A DNA stretch of 64,000 nt from Sulfurospirillum arcachonense DSM 9755 (lineage in GTDB: Bacteria; Campylobacterota; Campylobacteria; Campylobacterales; Sulfurospirillaceae). The stretch is taken from the NCBI RefSeq assembly GCF_000597725.1, contig NZ_JFBL01000007.1:1-64000 (forward strand), written 5' to 3'. The notes under the pieces are model-generated. The model was not told the origin of the DNA, ran no database searches, and saw nothing but the letters and a program-made list of their open reading frames with translations. This document shows, in pieces, positions 46,247 through 54,603 of this stretch. A program made the position numbers and the translations under genes. The stretch's first letter is position 1, and the number at the start of each line of letters is the position of its first letter.

Positions 46247-46776
46247 TTATTTACCTTTTTATATGTTAAATTATAAGTTATATCTATTTGGTCTCTCACA
46301 GTTAAAAACAATAATGTTGGTGGTGTCATATCATACTGTGTTAATTGAATAGAGAAATTTCCTTCTAAACTCAAGTTATTACTATCTTGTTTGATTGAAG
46401 CTATGGAAAGGACATCTTTTTGAACTCCATTAAGCGTTAAAACACCTGCTATTTGGTAATCATCTTTTATTTTACTTATTTCTTTTATTTCATATGAAAT
46501 AGTTTTATGAAGTTGTGTATTTAAAAGCTCATACATATGCTCATCTCTATCTTTTTTATCACTATTTAAAGAAAGAGTATCAATAAATATTTTGCCTCTT
46601 AGTGACTCTATATTAGCATCTATCATAAGTTTTGAGTGAATCTCTTTTGTACTTGGATTAATATTACTATCACCAAATATCTCTGTATGTGCTGATATAT
46701 TTCCCTTTTGTAAAGTTAAATCTGAGGCATTTGCCCAAAGACAAGTTACTAAAACAAAAATAACTATTCTATACAT
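46243..46776 (-). CDS. YceI-like periplasmic protein
   Basis: A 177-residue exported protein. After the signal peptide (ending LWANA), the pattern SAHTEIFGDSNINPSTKEIH and later LTLNGVQKDVLSIASI and LEGNFSIQLTQYDMTPPTLL follows the lipocalin-like YceI beta-barrel, which binds long isoprenoids such as quinones. A quinone-related or storage role would fit next to an NrfD-type quinol dehydrogenase cluster. It overlaps the neighbours on both sides by 4 and 8 nt. Confidence 0.7.
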   Translation of the reverse strand: MYRIVIFVLVTCLWANASDLTLQKGNISAHTEIFGDSNINPSTKEIHSKLMIDANIESLRGKIFIDTLSLNSDKKDRDEHMYELLNTQLHKTISYEIKEISKIKDDYQIAGVLTLNGVQKDVLSIASIKQDSNNLSLEGNFSIQLTQYDMTPPTLLFLTVRDQIDITYNLTYKKVNK

Positions 46777-47743
46777 GACGTATCTCCTTATTTATTATAC
46801 TTAATTTCTCATAAGATATGATGATTCTAAAAAATGCAATTAAAAATATAATTGGTACAAATAAAATCAAATTTTCTACAGCAACAAATAAACCTGTCCC
46901 AGAAGCTATCCATCCAATAAATACCATATAAATTGATATTGTTTTTAAATCTTTTTTCAATATTGTTTGAAGTATGACAACATTATAATAAGAAATAACA
47001 AACGGATAGACAATAGCTAATATATTAGCTTCTCTCAAAAAATATAAGAGATAACTTATAGCAAACAGCACCATTATCAATAACTCTTTTTGATTCTTTT
47101 CTAATTTCACACCTAAAGCTGCTATGACCCCCACAATGTGAAACAGAGCAATCTGAGAACTATAACCACCTCTCCATATAGAAATACTTAAATCTCTAGA
47201 AAGGGATTCAAACAAAGCAGAGTCTAAAAACACCCACAAAACCATAGCAAAGAGTGAATAATTTTCATATTTCATTCTAGAAACTTTTTGTTTTGGTAAA
47301 AATCTTGAACAGACTAAAGTTATGAGACTTAAAACTATAGCTATACTCCCTCGCTCAGAAGCTTCATAATTAAATAAGAAAGTTCCAACAACATAAGAAA
47401 GACTCAAAGATAATCCTATATCCAAAGCCGTAGCTTTTTTTAACTCATTAATTATAAGTGGAGCTAAAGCTCCAACACTAATGCCTAAAATAAAAAGCAT
47501 AATAAAAGAGAATTGGGGATATAAAAAACTCATAATAAGCTGAATAATTAGAAAAAATAATATTTTATTTGAATTAGATGTTTTTATGTAAAAGCTTAAA
47601 AAAGAACCTAATACTCCACCTATAGGAAGTGACGCAATCAAATAAATATTTGATGAAAAATACTCAACAATACCCGTTTGAGCAATAAGTAAATAATAAC
47701 ACAACTCAGAAGCTATAAAAAGCACTAGAATGAATCTTTGCAT
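46769..47743 (-). CDS. Polytopic membrane protein of unknown function
   Basis: A 324-residue inner-membrane protein with about ten hydrophobic helices. The pattern of short loops, and GGVLGSFLSFYIKTSN followed by GISVGALAPLIIN, faintly resembles half of a major-facilitator transporter, but I do not recognise the family. It overlaps the oxidase-like gene upstream by 19 nt and the YceI-like gene downstream by 8 nt, so its product is made together with them. Confidence 0.6.
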   Translation of the reverse strand: MQRFILVLFIASELCYYLLIAQTGIVEYFSSNIYLIASLPIGGVLGSFLSFYIKTSNSNKILFFLIIQLIMSFLYPQFSFIMLFILGISVGALAPLIINELKKATALDIGLSLSLSYVVGTFLFNYEASERGSIAIVLSLITLVCSRFLPKQKVSRMKYENYSLFAMVLWVFLDSALFESLSRDLSISIWRGGYSSQIALFHIVGVIAALGVKLEKNQKELLIMVLFAISYLLYFLREANILAIVYPFVISYYNVVILQTILKKDLKTISIYMVFIGWIASGTGLFVAVENLILFVPIIFLIAFFRIIISYEKLSIINKEIRHV

Positions 47744-49293
47744 AACATCTTTCCTTTCTTTAAAAAAACTACATAAAAAAGTGCAAATACCAAATCAAAT
47801 ACACAAATAACTAAAGCTTCTTTCCCTAAAATATTTGCTGAATACAAAGAAAAGAATACTGCGCTTATAAAAACTCTTATTAATGCTGTAAGCGAGGTCA
47901 AAATATCTTCATGTTCTTTATATTTTAAAGCCATAAAATGAATAACTCCTGTAAGACTTACAAAAGCAAATACAATGTACTGGTACTTTCCATCAAAAGG
48001 TATTTGCATATAAGGGTATATAAAACTTGCTAATAAAATTAAAAATACCCCTCCTAAACCATCATTTAAAACCCCTAGTACATTGTATATTTGTAAATTC
48101 GTTGCTTTGATTTTATAATCTATAAATACGATAATAGATGCAAACGTGATAATTCCAAAGAATGTTCGTGCCATCCAAAGTTGCAAGATATCAATATCTA
48201 TAAAACCTGCTTGTGATAAACCACTCACACTTAAAACACTAAAAATACCGAGCATACCTAAAAGATACACAGTATAAAAAAAGTTTTTTTGAAGTTCTTT
48301 TATATATTGTGTAAACATAGCAATTACCATAAAAAATGCACCTATACCCATGGCTACATGAGCGTGAGCTACCACTAAATCATTTCTATGAAATACCCAT
48401 CGTAGTTCTGGAATAAAAAGAATATTGCCTTCAATATCTACAAATACAAAGGCTAAAATTGATACAAGAAGAGCTTTTTTAGCAAATCCTTCAATATGAG
48501 TATCCTTATACCACTTGTAAAGTAATGGCACATACAAAAATGTTAAATACTGTAAAAACCACTCTTGATTATAAGTAAGTGGCACAAAAAAGATTCTATA
48601 CAAAACAGAAGAAAAATAAAAAATAGTAGGAATAATCCAAAAAATATTCCACTTAGCAACAAATTCACCTTTATTGAGTAATTTTATAATCAAATAATAC
48701 AAAGGGATCATCGATAAACTCATTCCTAAAGTATTATCTCCATGAGGTCCACTTATCGTTCTTTCAACTTGACCGATAATAGGATTCATTAAAATCAACA
48801 GTGTAATTGGCGCAATAATTACTATCTTTAAACATACTTTTACCCAAGTAGGTAACACCTTATATTGTTTAATAAACTTAAATAAAGCGATAATATAAAA
48901 AACACCTGCGAGTGCTAAAATAAAATTCAATTCATAAGGAAAATCATAAAAAGCTAAACCTCTTGTATTTCCAAAAAGAAGTGAGAAAATCATAAATATT
49001 AAAAATATATACCAAAAAATTGTATATAAATTTAAATAATGGAGTCCATCACTGCAACTTCCGACTTCTTTATTAATAATTAAAAAAGGAAGATACGAAA
49101 GCATTAATGTCACAAAACCATAAAGCATTAAACTAATATGGATTGATCTCATATTTGAAGGTAACAATGTTTGTGAATCTATAAAAATACCCAGTAAATT
49201 TAAAGAGTATATAATGCCAAAAAACAGTCCTAATGCAAAAAATACAAAAGATATTTTAAAATTTCTTTGAATAAAACTATTAAAGTTGTCCAT
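47725..49293 (-). CDS. Heme-copper-oxidase subunit I-like protein lacking CuB ligands
   Basis: A 522-residue protein with 12 or more helices. The low-spin haem histidine of helix 2 is in SNMRSIHISLMLYGF (His52), and the helix-10 pair is in VVAHAHVAMGIGAF, matching the HxH that binds low- and high-spin haems in oxidases and NorB. The helix-7 His-His pair and the helix-6 metal ligand are not visible; the latter region reads GPHGDNTLGMS. It is therefore unlikely to be a working terminal oxidase or NO reductase. It may bind b-type haem and move electrons or act in haem or metal handling for the cluster. It overlaps the ABC ATPase gene by 14 nt. Confidence 0.75.
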   Translation of the reverse strand: MDNFNSFIQRNFKISFVFFALGLFFGIIYSLNLLGIFIDSQTLLPSNMRSIHISLMLYGFVTLMLSYLPFLIINKEVGSCSDGLHYLNLYTIFWYIFLIFMIFSLLFGNTRGLAFYDFPYELNFILALAGVFYIIALFKFIKQYKVLPTWVKVCLKIVIIAPITLLILMNPIIGQVERTISGPHGDNTLGMSLSMIPLYYLIIKLLNKGEFVAKWNIFWIIPTIFYFSSVLYRIFFVPLTYNQEWFLQYLTFLYVPLLYKWYKDTHIEGFAKKALLVSILAFVFVDIEGNILFIPELRWVFHRNDLVVAHAHVAMGIGAFFMVIAMFTQYIKELQKNFFYTVYLLGMLGIFSVLSVSGLSQAGFIDIDILQLWMARTFFGIITFASIIVFIDYKIKATNLQIYNVLGVLNDGLGGVFLILLASFIYPYMQIPFDGKYQYIVFAFVSLTGVIHFMALKYKEHEDILTSLTALIRVFISAVFFSLYSANILGKEALVICVFDLVFALFYVVFLKKGKMLCKDSF

Positions 49294-49900
49294 CTTTCAC
49301 CTCATATATTGTGTCTGCTAATGCAGCTAATTTTAAATCATGAGTTGCAACTATAATAATAGTCCCCTCATTTGATAACTTTTTAAACAATTCAAATACC
49401 TTTAACGAATTTTTAGAATCAAGGTTTCCGGTAGGCTCATCTGCAAATATAACAGTAGGTTTATTCATCATTGCACGCGCTATAGCTACTCTTTGCCTTT
49501 GTCCCCCTGATATTTCACTTGGATATTTATTAACTAATTCTTGAATATCTAATTTTTCTAAAAGTGTGTTAATTTCTTCTTCACTGACTTTTTCATTCGC
49601 AATTTTTAAATTATCTTTTACATTAAGATAATTGATTAGATAATGAAACTGAAATATAAATCCAATATTTGTTTGTCTAAAGGTATCTATATTTTCTATC
49701 TCTTTATAATTTGTATCATTGAAGATTACATCTCCCTCACTTGGTTTTAAAAGTGTTGATAAGATAGAAAGTAAAGTAGACTTTCCACTGCCACTCTCTC
49801 CTATTATCGATACAAATTCACCCTTTTTTATCTCAAGGTTTACTCTGTTTAATGCTAAATCATTATTGTATTTATGAGTTATATCTACTGCTTTTATCAT
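49280..49900 (-). CDS. ABC transporter ATPase, LolD/MacB type (module 1)
   Basis: A 206-residue nucleotide-binding subunit with Walker A GESGSGKSTLLS, the Q-loop in IGFIFQFHYL, signature ISGGQRQRVAIARA and Walker B VIFADEPTGNLDS. The last three mark the FtsE/LolD/MacB group. Its partner permease gene overlaps as ATGA (49897-49900). Such systems transmit force to periplasmic partners rather than move solutes across the membrane, and could load or release proteins or metal cofactors for the respiratory enzyme. Confidence 0.9.
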   Translation of the reverse strand: MIKAVDITHKYNNDLALNRVNLEIKKGEFVSIIGESGSGKSTLLSILSTLLKPSEGDVIFNDTNYKEIENIDTFRQTNIGFIFQFHYLINYLNVKDNLKIANEKVSEEEINTLLEKLDIQELVNKYPSEISGGQRQRVAIARAMMNKPTVIFADEPTGNLDSKNSLKVFELFKKLSNEGTIIIVATHDLKLAALADTIYEVKDGQL

Positions 49901-50979
49901 ATTCTATTACCTTGTATTAAACTAACAGGATCAGTTTGAGCCGCATTAAATGCTGGAATAATAGCTCCTATAACAGCCATAGAAATGGAAGTTAGAAAAA
50001 TACTTAAAGCCAATGAAAAAGTTATCTCCCCATTTACATAACCTTGTAAATGAGAAGAATGTTTTATGAGATAAAGAGCAAATTCAGATAACAAAAATGC
50101 ACTTACAAAACTTAAACATCCTAATATCAAACTTTCAAACATAATTGAATAAATAATCTTTTTCATAGAGATACCTAATGCTCTTTTTATACCAAATTCA
50201 CTTTTTCTTTGATTTATAGTGATACTCATAATACTTACAATTCCAAGTAAGCCCATGGCAAAAGCAATTAATGAAATAACATTTGAAGACGTTTTGATGA
50301 TTTTAAATTGATTATAATTATCTACAAAATTATCTGTAGATTTTGCATCGATATTAGTATCTAAAGATTTAATATTTTTTATTAAAAGTTCTATATTAGC
50401 ATTCAAATCACTATTAACCATTATCATAGAAGCACTTTTATTAAATATTTTTCCTGCTTCATCAATATTTATAACAACACTCCCATTTTCAAAGCCTACA
50501 TCACTTGTAAAAACTCCCGATATTTTAAAATCTTTATTTGCAATAGAAATACTATTTTTATTTTTTAGATTCGTATATATTGCTTCTCCAACAAGAGCTT
50601 CATTTTGCTTTGGATAATTATTTTTTATAAGTTTATAATTCTTTAACCTATTTTTAGTCACTCCATAAACAGCAACTATTGGTAGTTTTTCAACTGGTGA
50701 TGCTCCTACTATCATTGCTGATGATTCTTTAACACCATTGAGTCTATCTATCTTGTTTATAAGATTAATATCAACATTAGAGAAGAATGTATCAGAAATC
50801 TTTGCTTGAGTTATTATGATATCACCATCGCTTTTAAGCATACTACTATACATACTTATAATCCCACTAGAAATTGCACTTATTAAAAATATAGATACAA
50901 TTGAAAAAATGAGGCTAAAGTATATAAGAGTTGTTTTTAAAGCATTCGCTTTTAAAGCTTTTATTGCATTACTTAACAA
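49897..50979 (-). CDS. ABC transporter permease, MacB/FtsX type (module 1)
   Basis: A 360-residue protein with one N-terminal helix (about 17-38), a periplasmic MacB-PCD-like domain (40-235) and three C-terminal FtsX helices, the classic type VII ABC layout. Motifs INQRKSEFGIKRALGISMKK and the C-terminal IIPAFNAAQTDPVSLIQGN are typical. Translation begins at TTG 50979 behind AAAGGAA. The 137-nt upstream gap is the longest inside the cluster and carries a triple 11-bp repeat and a -10-like sequence, so an internal promoter is likely here. Confidence 0.87.
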   Translation of the reverse strand: MLSNAIKALKANALKTTLIYFSLIFSIVSIFLISAISSGIISMYSSMLKSDGDIIITQAKISDTFFSNVDINLINKIDRLNGVKESSAMIVGASPVEKLPIVAVYGVTKNRLKNYKLIKNNYPKQNEALVGEAIYTNLKNKNSISIANKDFKISGVFTSDVGFENGSVVINIDEAGKIFNKSASMIMVNSDLNANIELLIKNIKSLDTNIDAKSTDNFVDNYNQFKIIKTSSNVISLIAFAMGLLGIVSIMSITINQRKSEFGIKRALGISMKKIIYSIMFESLILGCLSFVSAFLLSEFALYLIKHSSHLQGYVNGEITFSLALSIFLTSISMAVIGAIIPAFNAAQTDPVSLIQGNRI

Positions 50980-51012
50980 ACTATTCCTTTATATTTTTTG
51001 TAAATATAACAT

Positions 51013-51057
51013 CCGAATATGAAAGGTTTATGAATTGTATATGAACAAATATTCATA
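51013..51057 (-). promoter_or_regulatory. Triple 11-bp direct repeat, candidate response-regulator box
   Basis: Three consecutive 11-bp units end in TATGAA on the plus strand (51013-51023, 51024-51034, 51035-51045). Read on the minus strand each begins TTCATA. The last unit also forms an inverted repeat, TATGAA-6-TTCATA (51040-51057). They lie 34-66 nt before the TTG start of the ABC permease, followed by AT-rich -10-like sequence (TTATAT near 51004). The phasing is typical for OmpR/PhoB-class activators. Confidence 0.5.
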
Positions 51058-51116
51058 TTAAAAGAAGTGTCAAGTAACTAGTAAATTGTCAGTAAAAAAA
51101 GCAGTGAGTTTTATTT

Positions 51117-51701
51117 CTATTTTGGGTATAGTATCAGTTTTTTAATCAAAGGGTTCAGCAAAGTTTCTCCTCTAAGTACATAGAGTCTCACTTCATCAAA
51201 TTCATATATATCTTTTTCTGCATCTGATTCTTTATAATTTTGCAGTCCATACTCATGAGCGGAAAATGTAAAATCACTACCAAGTGCACCCATTGAAGTT
51301 CCGTATGCTCTGACGCCATATCCAATTGGCGTTATACCATCTCTTATATACCAAGCTTCATATGCATCAATATAACATGAACATTCAGGGACAAAAACAA
51401 ACATTTTTATATCTTTTTTAAAACTTTGTTTATCAACCCAACGAATCATACACCCAACATCATCAAAAAAATAAGTTCTTCCACTTGGAGTTACAACTTG
51501 TGCAGAAGTATCAAGTTTTTTGACCATCATGCCACAATCACTACATATAACAGTTTTTTCTTTTTTTATTTCAACTACAGGAAGAGGCTCTTTTTTTATA
51601 TTCTCATCTACATAATATACATTTTCTGAAGTAGTCTGTGCATAATTATAGATAAAAATACCAAATATAATTAAAATAAAATATGGTAATACTCTTTTCA
51701 T
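51117..51701 (-). CDS. NosL-family copper-binding protein
   Basis: A 194-residue membrane-anchored periplasmic protein. An N-terminal anchor/signal (VLPYFILIIFGIFIYN) precedes a NosL domain with the copper motif CSDCGMMV (Cys54, Cys57, Met59), VTPSGRTYFFDDVGCMIRW, the downstream pair PECSCYIDA and MGALGSDFTFSAHEYG. NosL delivers Cu(I) to N2O reductase, and a NosL homologue (MccL, as I recall) belongs to the copper-haem sulfite reductase cluster. GGAG 7 nt before ATG 51701 fixes the start. It overlaps the upstream membrane gene by 4 nt. Confidence 0.88.
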   Translation of the reverse strand: MKRVLPYFILIIFGIFIYNYAQTTSENVYYVDENIKKEPLPVVEIKKEKTVICSDCGMMVKKLDTSAQVVTPSGRTYFFDDVGCMIRWVDKQSFKKDIKMFVFVPECSCYIDAYEAWYIRDGITPIGYGVRAYGTSMGALGSDFTFSAHEYGLQNYKESDAEKDIYEFDEVRLYVLRGETLLNPLIKKLILYPK

Positions 51702-52651
51702 AAAAGCACTCCATTTTTTAAATAATAACTCACTACAAAATATGTAGATAAAGCAACAAATATGGTGGTAAACAATATACAATACTTATGCAAATAAGTA
51801 TATTTTTTTAATGTTATAGATTCAATTATATAAGGAGATATACCAAAAAAAACTCCTAAAAAAAGAGAAAACCAAATAAAGTAGCCTACATAAAAATACT
51901 CTTTTTGCAACATGCAAAATGGACATTTATGGTTTGGTAATTCATAAATGTATGTGCCAAAAAAATACGTAACAGCATAATATGATGTAAATAAAAACAG
52001 TATATTTGCAAAAAAACTAATGATGCTTTTTTTATAGTACGATGATATTAAGATAACTACAAAAAGTAAGTAATATATTATCAGTAAGCCTGATGTGTTT
52101 AATTCAAATGGTAAATTATCTAATTTAAAAACTGTACTACAACAAAAGACTGGTACACTTAATGGTATATTCATAAAATAAAATAGCTCTAAGCAAAACT
52201 CTATACATGTAAGAACAAAAATAAAACTAAATAGATAATACTTCTCTTTTATATATGGAAAAACTTTTGATTCTAAGTCAAGTTTATTAATAATAATCCA
52301 AATACTAAGTAAAAATAACATAAAAATTTTAAACAACAATAAAATGTTTCCGTAGGAATTTGCTCCAATAACACCTGTTGCACACATAGCTCCAGGAACT
52401 AAAAGTGAAAGCTCATCCAATGATTTAACAAAAAAGATAAAAAGTACTATTTTTACTGATACTGTAAAATATATTATAGTATTAACCAAATAATTTCTTT
52501 TTTCCAAAGCATATTGAAAAGTAGTGGTTGCACTAAAATCCCAATATTTTAAAACTTTTAAGACAGAAAATTCACTAATAAATAACAAAAGTAATAAAAT
52601 AACTTCTATAAATATAAAAACTACTATGTCATTTAACAAAAAAAGAGACAT
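51698..52651 (-). CDS. Cys-rich polytopic membrane protein with CPFC motif
   Basis: A 317-residue integral membrane protein with about eight helices. Cysteines are placed at loop/helix borders: Cys90, Cys149 and Cys153, Cys170-Cys171, and a CPFCML motif at 243-248. The last recalls thiol-oxidoreductase or VKOR/DsbB-like membrane proteins, but I do not recognise the family. Position between a NosL gene (4-nt overlap) and an ABC ATPase gene (1-nt overlap) suggests copper or thiol handling in the periplasm. Confidence 0.65.
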   Translation of the reverse strand: MSLFLLNDIVVFIFIEVILLLLLFISEFSVLKVLKYWDFSATTTFQYALEKRNYLVNTIIYFTVSVKIVLFIFFVKSLDELSLLVPGAMCATGVIGANSYGNILLLFKIFMLFLLSIWIIINKLDLESKVFPYIKEKYYLFSFIFVLTCIEFCLELFYFMNIPLSVPVFCCSTVFKLDNLPFELNTSGLLIIYYLLFVVILISSYYKKSIISFFANILFLFTSYYAVTYFFGTYIYELPNHKCPFCMLQKEYFYVGYFIWFSLFLGVFFGISPYIIESITLKKYTYLHKYCILFTTIFVALSTYFVVSYYLKNGVLL

Positions 52652-53328
52652 TAAATAATTGCTCCATCTTCTATATTTACATATGTATCAACAAAAGCTA
52701 AATTATCAAATATTGTATCATGAGTTGCTACAACTACCGTTTTATTTAATTGTTTGAATTTTTTTAAAATATCAACAAATATTAATGAATTATTTTTATC
52801 TAAATTTGCAGTAGGCTCATCAGCTAAAATAAGAGAAGGTGAATTGACTAAGGCTCGTGCAATTGCACACCTTTGTTTTTCTCCTCCACTTAAATTTGAA
52901 ACCATCTGTTGAGACTTATGCGCTATGTTTGCAACTTCTAAAGCTAAATTAATTTTTTTCTTTAATTCATCTTGATTTATATTACTTAATACTAGAGGAG
53001 CTTTAACATTATCATAAACACTTAAGCCATCTACTAAATTGAACGATTGAAATATAAATCCAACCTCTTCATTTCTATATTGCGAGGAAAAAATATCAGG
53101 AAGTTTTGCAATATTTTGCTCATTTACCAATATATCACCGCTACTTGGTTTACTTAGTGCTCCAATAAGAGAAAGTAAAGTACTTTTTCCACTGCCACTA
53201 ATACCTTTTATAATAACAATTTCTCCACACTTTATATTTAAATTTATATTTTTAAGGGCAAAAAACTCATTTTCTTTTTTTTCATTATAAATCTTGTATA
53301 AATTTCTTATTAAAATTTTGGATCTCAT
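52651..53328 (-). CDS. ABC transporter ATPase, LolD/MacB type (module 2)
   Basis: A 225-residue nucleotide-binding subunit with Walker A KGISGSGKSTLLSLIGAL, Q-loop EVGFIFQSFNL, signature NLSGGEKQRCAIARALV and Walker B LILADEPTANLDKN. It is clearly related to, but distinct from, the module 1 ATPase at 49280. It overlaps its permease gene by 4 nt (ATGA) and the Cys-rich membrane gene by 1 nt. Confidence 0.9.
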   Translation of the reverse strand: MRSKILIRNLYKIYNEKKENEFFALKNINLNIKCGEIVIIKGISGSGKSTLLSLIGALSKPSSGDILVNEQNIAKLPDIFSSQYRNEEVGFIFQSFNLVDGLSVYDNVKAPLVLSNINQDELKKKINLALEVANIAHKSQQMVSNLSGGEKQRCAIARALVNSPSLILADEPTANLDKNNSLIFVDILKKFKQLNKTVVVATHDTIFDNLAFVDTYVNIEDGAII

Positions 53329-54425
53329 TTTATTACCTCACTCATATCTTCTACTGCTATTTTCCATGCAGGCAATAAAATAGAGGCTAAAAAAGGAATA
53401 ACAGTAAATATAAACATAACAAAAAGTGTTTTTACATCTACAATAGGTGTAAATATAATATGGCTAGCATCATGCCCTAAAAATATATTTTTTAATAATG
53501 GAGCACCAAAGATAAATACAAAAATATATGCTAAGAATACACCTAAAAAGTAAGAACAAAGAGCAACTACACTATTTTGAATAAATTTAAGAAAAATAAT
53601 ATCTTTTATCGCAAACCCTATACTTCTAAATATTGCTATTTCACGTTTTTTTTCACCAAATACAGAAGATATTTGATTTTTTAAAAGAATAAAAAATGAT
53701 ATCATCGATACTATATATAAAATCATAAATATACCTCCTTTATAATAAAAAACATATTCATAATCTGACTTTAAATCATTTTTTGTTTTTACCTTTATAT
53801 CAGGATACAAATCAACTATTTTTAGTGAAATAAAATCTATCTCACTATTATTAGGAACTAATACATCTAGATAAGAGTATTCATCTTCATCCATATTCAA
53901 AATTTTTCTTGCAATATCTTCGTTTACTAAGATAACATCATTAGAAATGATATTGGATTTAATAACTTTTTTAATATCCAAGCTAGTAATACCATCTTGG
54001 GTTAAAAAATTAAATTGAGTGGTGTATTTAAATTTTGCTAAAATAGATTTAATTTCAGAAGATATAATCATACTATGCTCATCTAAAGATTCATCAACAA
54101 CTATATGAAAATATCGTCTATCTTGAGCAAAATAATAATAGCCATCAACTTTACCTTTAACGTTATCCACTCCAGAAATTTGTAAAATACTATCAATATG
54201 CTCTTCACTTAAAGGTGTATACCTACCAGACTTTGTATTTTTTACTATAATTTGGTGCTGTTTATCCAAAGCTATAAACAGATCATGTTTAATAGAATCT
54301 GATATAAATAAGATTGAACTTGCTAAAAAAACAATAAAAGTAAAAATAAAAAAACTAAATAAGTACTCTTTTTTATCTTTTAAAAGTAAAAGTATAGAAA
54401 AATCAACAAAATTTTTATTTATCAT
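53325..54425 (-). CDS. ABC transporter permease, FtsX type (module 2)
   Basis: A 366-residue type VII ABC permease with one N-terminal helix (about 20-42), a periplasmic domain (43-240) and three C-terminal helices. The FtsX signature is FGEKKREIAIFRSIGFAIKD, and the end reads FTVIPFLASILLPAWKIAVE. ATG 54425 with AAGAAG is preferred over a longer start at 54455. It works with the ATPase at 52651. The gene overlaps the preceding small-protein gene by 11 nt. Confidence 0.85.
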   Translation of the reverse strand: MINKNFVDFSILLLLKDKKEYLFSFFIFTFIVFLASSILFISDSIKHDLFIALDKQHQIIVKNTKSGRYTPLSEEHIDSILQISGVDNVKGKVDGYYYFAQDRRYFHIVVDESLDEHSMIISSEIKSILAKFKYTTQFNFLTQDGITSLDIKKVIKSNIISNDVILVNEDIARKILNMDEDEYSYLDVLVPNNSEIDFISLKIVDLYPDIKVKTKNDLKSDYEYVFYYKGGIFMILYIVSMISFFILLKNQISSVFGEKKREIAIFRSIGFAIKDIIFLKFIQNSVVALCSYFLGVFLAYIFVFIFGAPLLKNIFLGHDASHIIFTPIVDVKTLFVMFIFTVIPFLASILLPAWKIAVEDMSEVIK

Positions 54426-54603
54426 AAACAAACTTCTTATATTCTTTTGACGCAAAGGAAAAAGAGGGAGATATAGAAGTCATTTTTGAAGAAATCTCCT
54501 TAATCTTATCTTCTTTTTCAACATAATCATAAGTCACTAAATCACCAATAATGATTACTAAAAAAATGAAAAAAATAATTAATATCCTTTTTATAAAAAA
54601 CAC
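54415..54603 (-). CDS. Small single-span membrane protein, 62 aa
   Basis: A short protein with one strong hydrophobic helix (ILIIFFIFLVIIIGDLVTY) and a charged C-terminal tail of about 40 residues, probably periplasmic. No family is recognised. It starts at GTG overlapping the TAG stop of the NosL-like gene and overlaps the next permease gene, so it is embedded in the operon. It may be a small accessory subunit of ABC module 2. Confidence 0.6.
   Translation of the reverse strand: MFFIKRILIIFFIFLVIIIGDLVTYDYVEKEDKIKEISSKMTSISPSFSFASKEYKKFVYDK

Noticed and set aside
47725-49293. Terminal oxidase or NO reductase catalytic subunit
   Set aside because: The His-His pair of helix 7 and the helix-6 metal ligand are not visible, and no cytochrome c subunit (FixO-, CoxB- or NorC-like) is encoded nearby.
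51069-51074. TTGACA -35 box in the gap before ABC module 1
   Set aside because: No matching -10 lies at 16-18 bp spacing, so I did not list it as a promoter.
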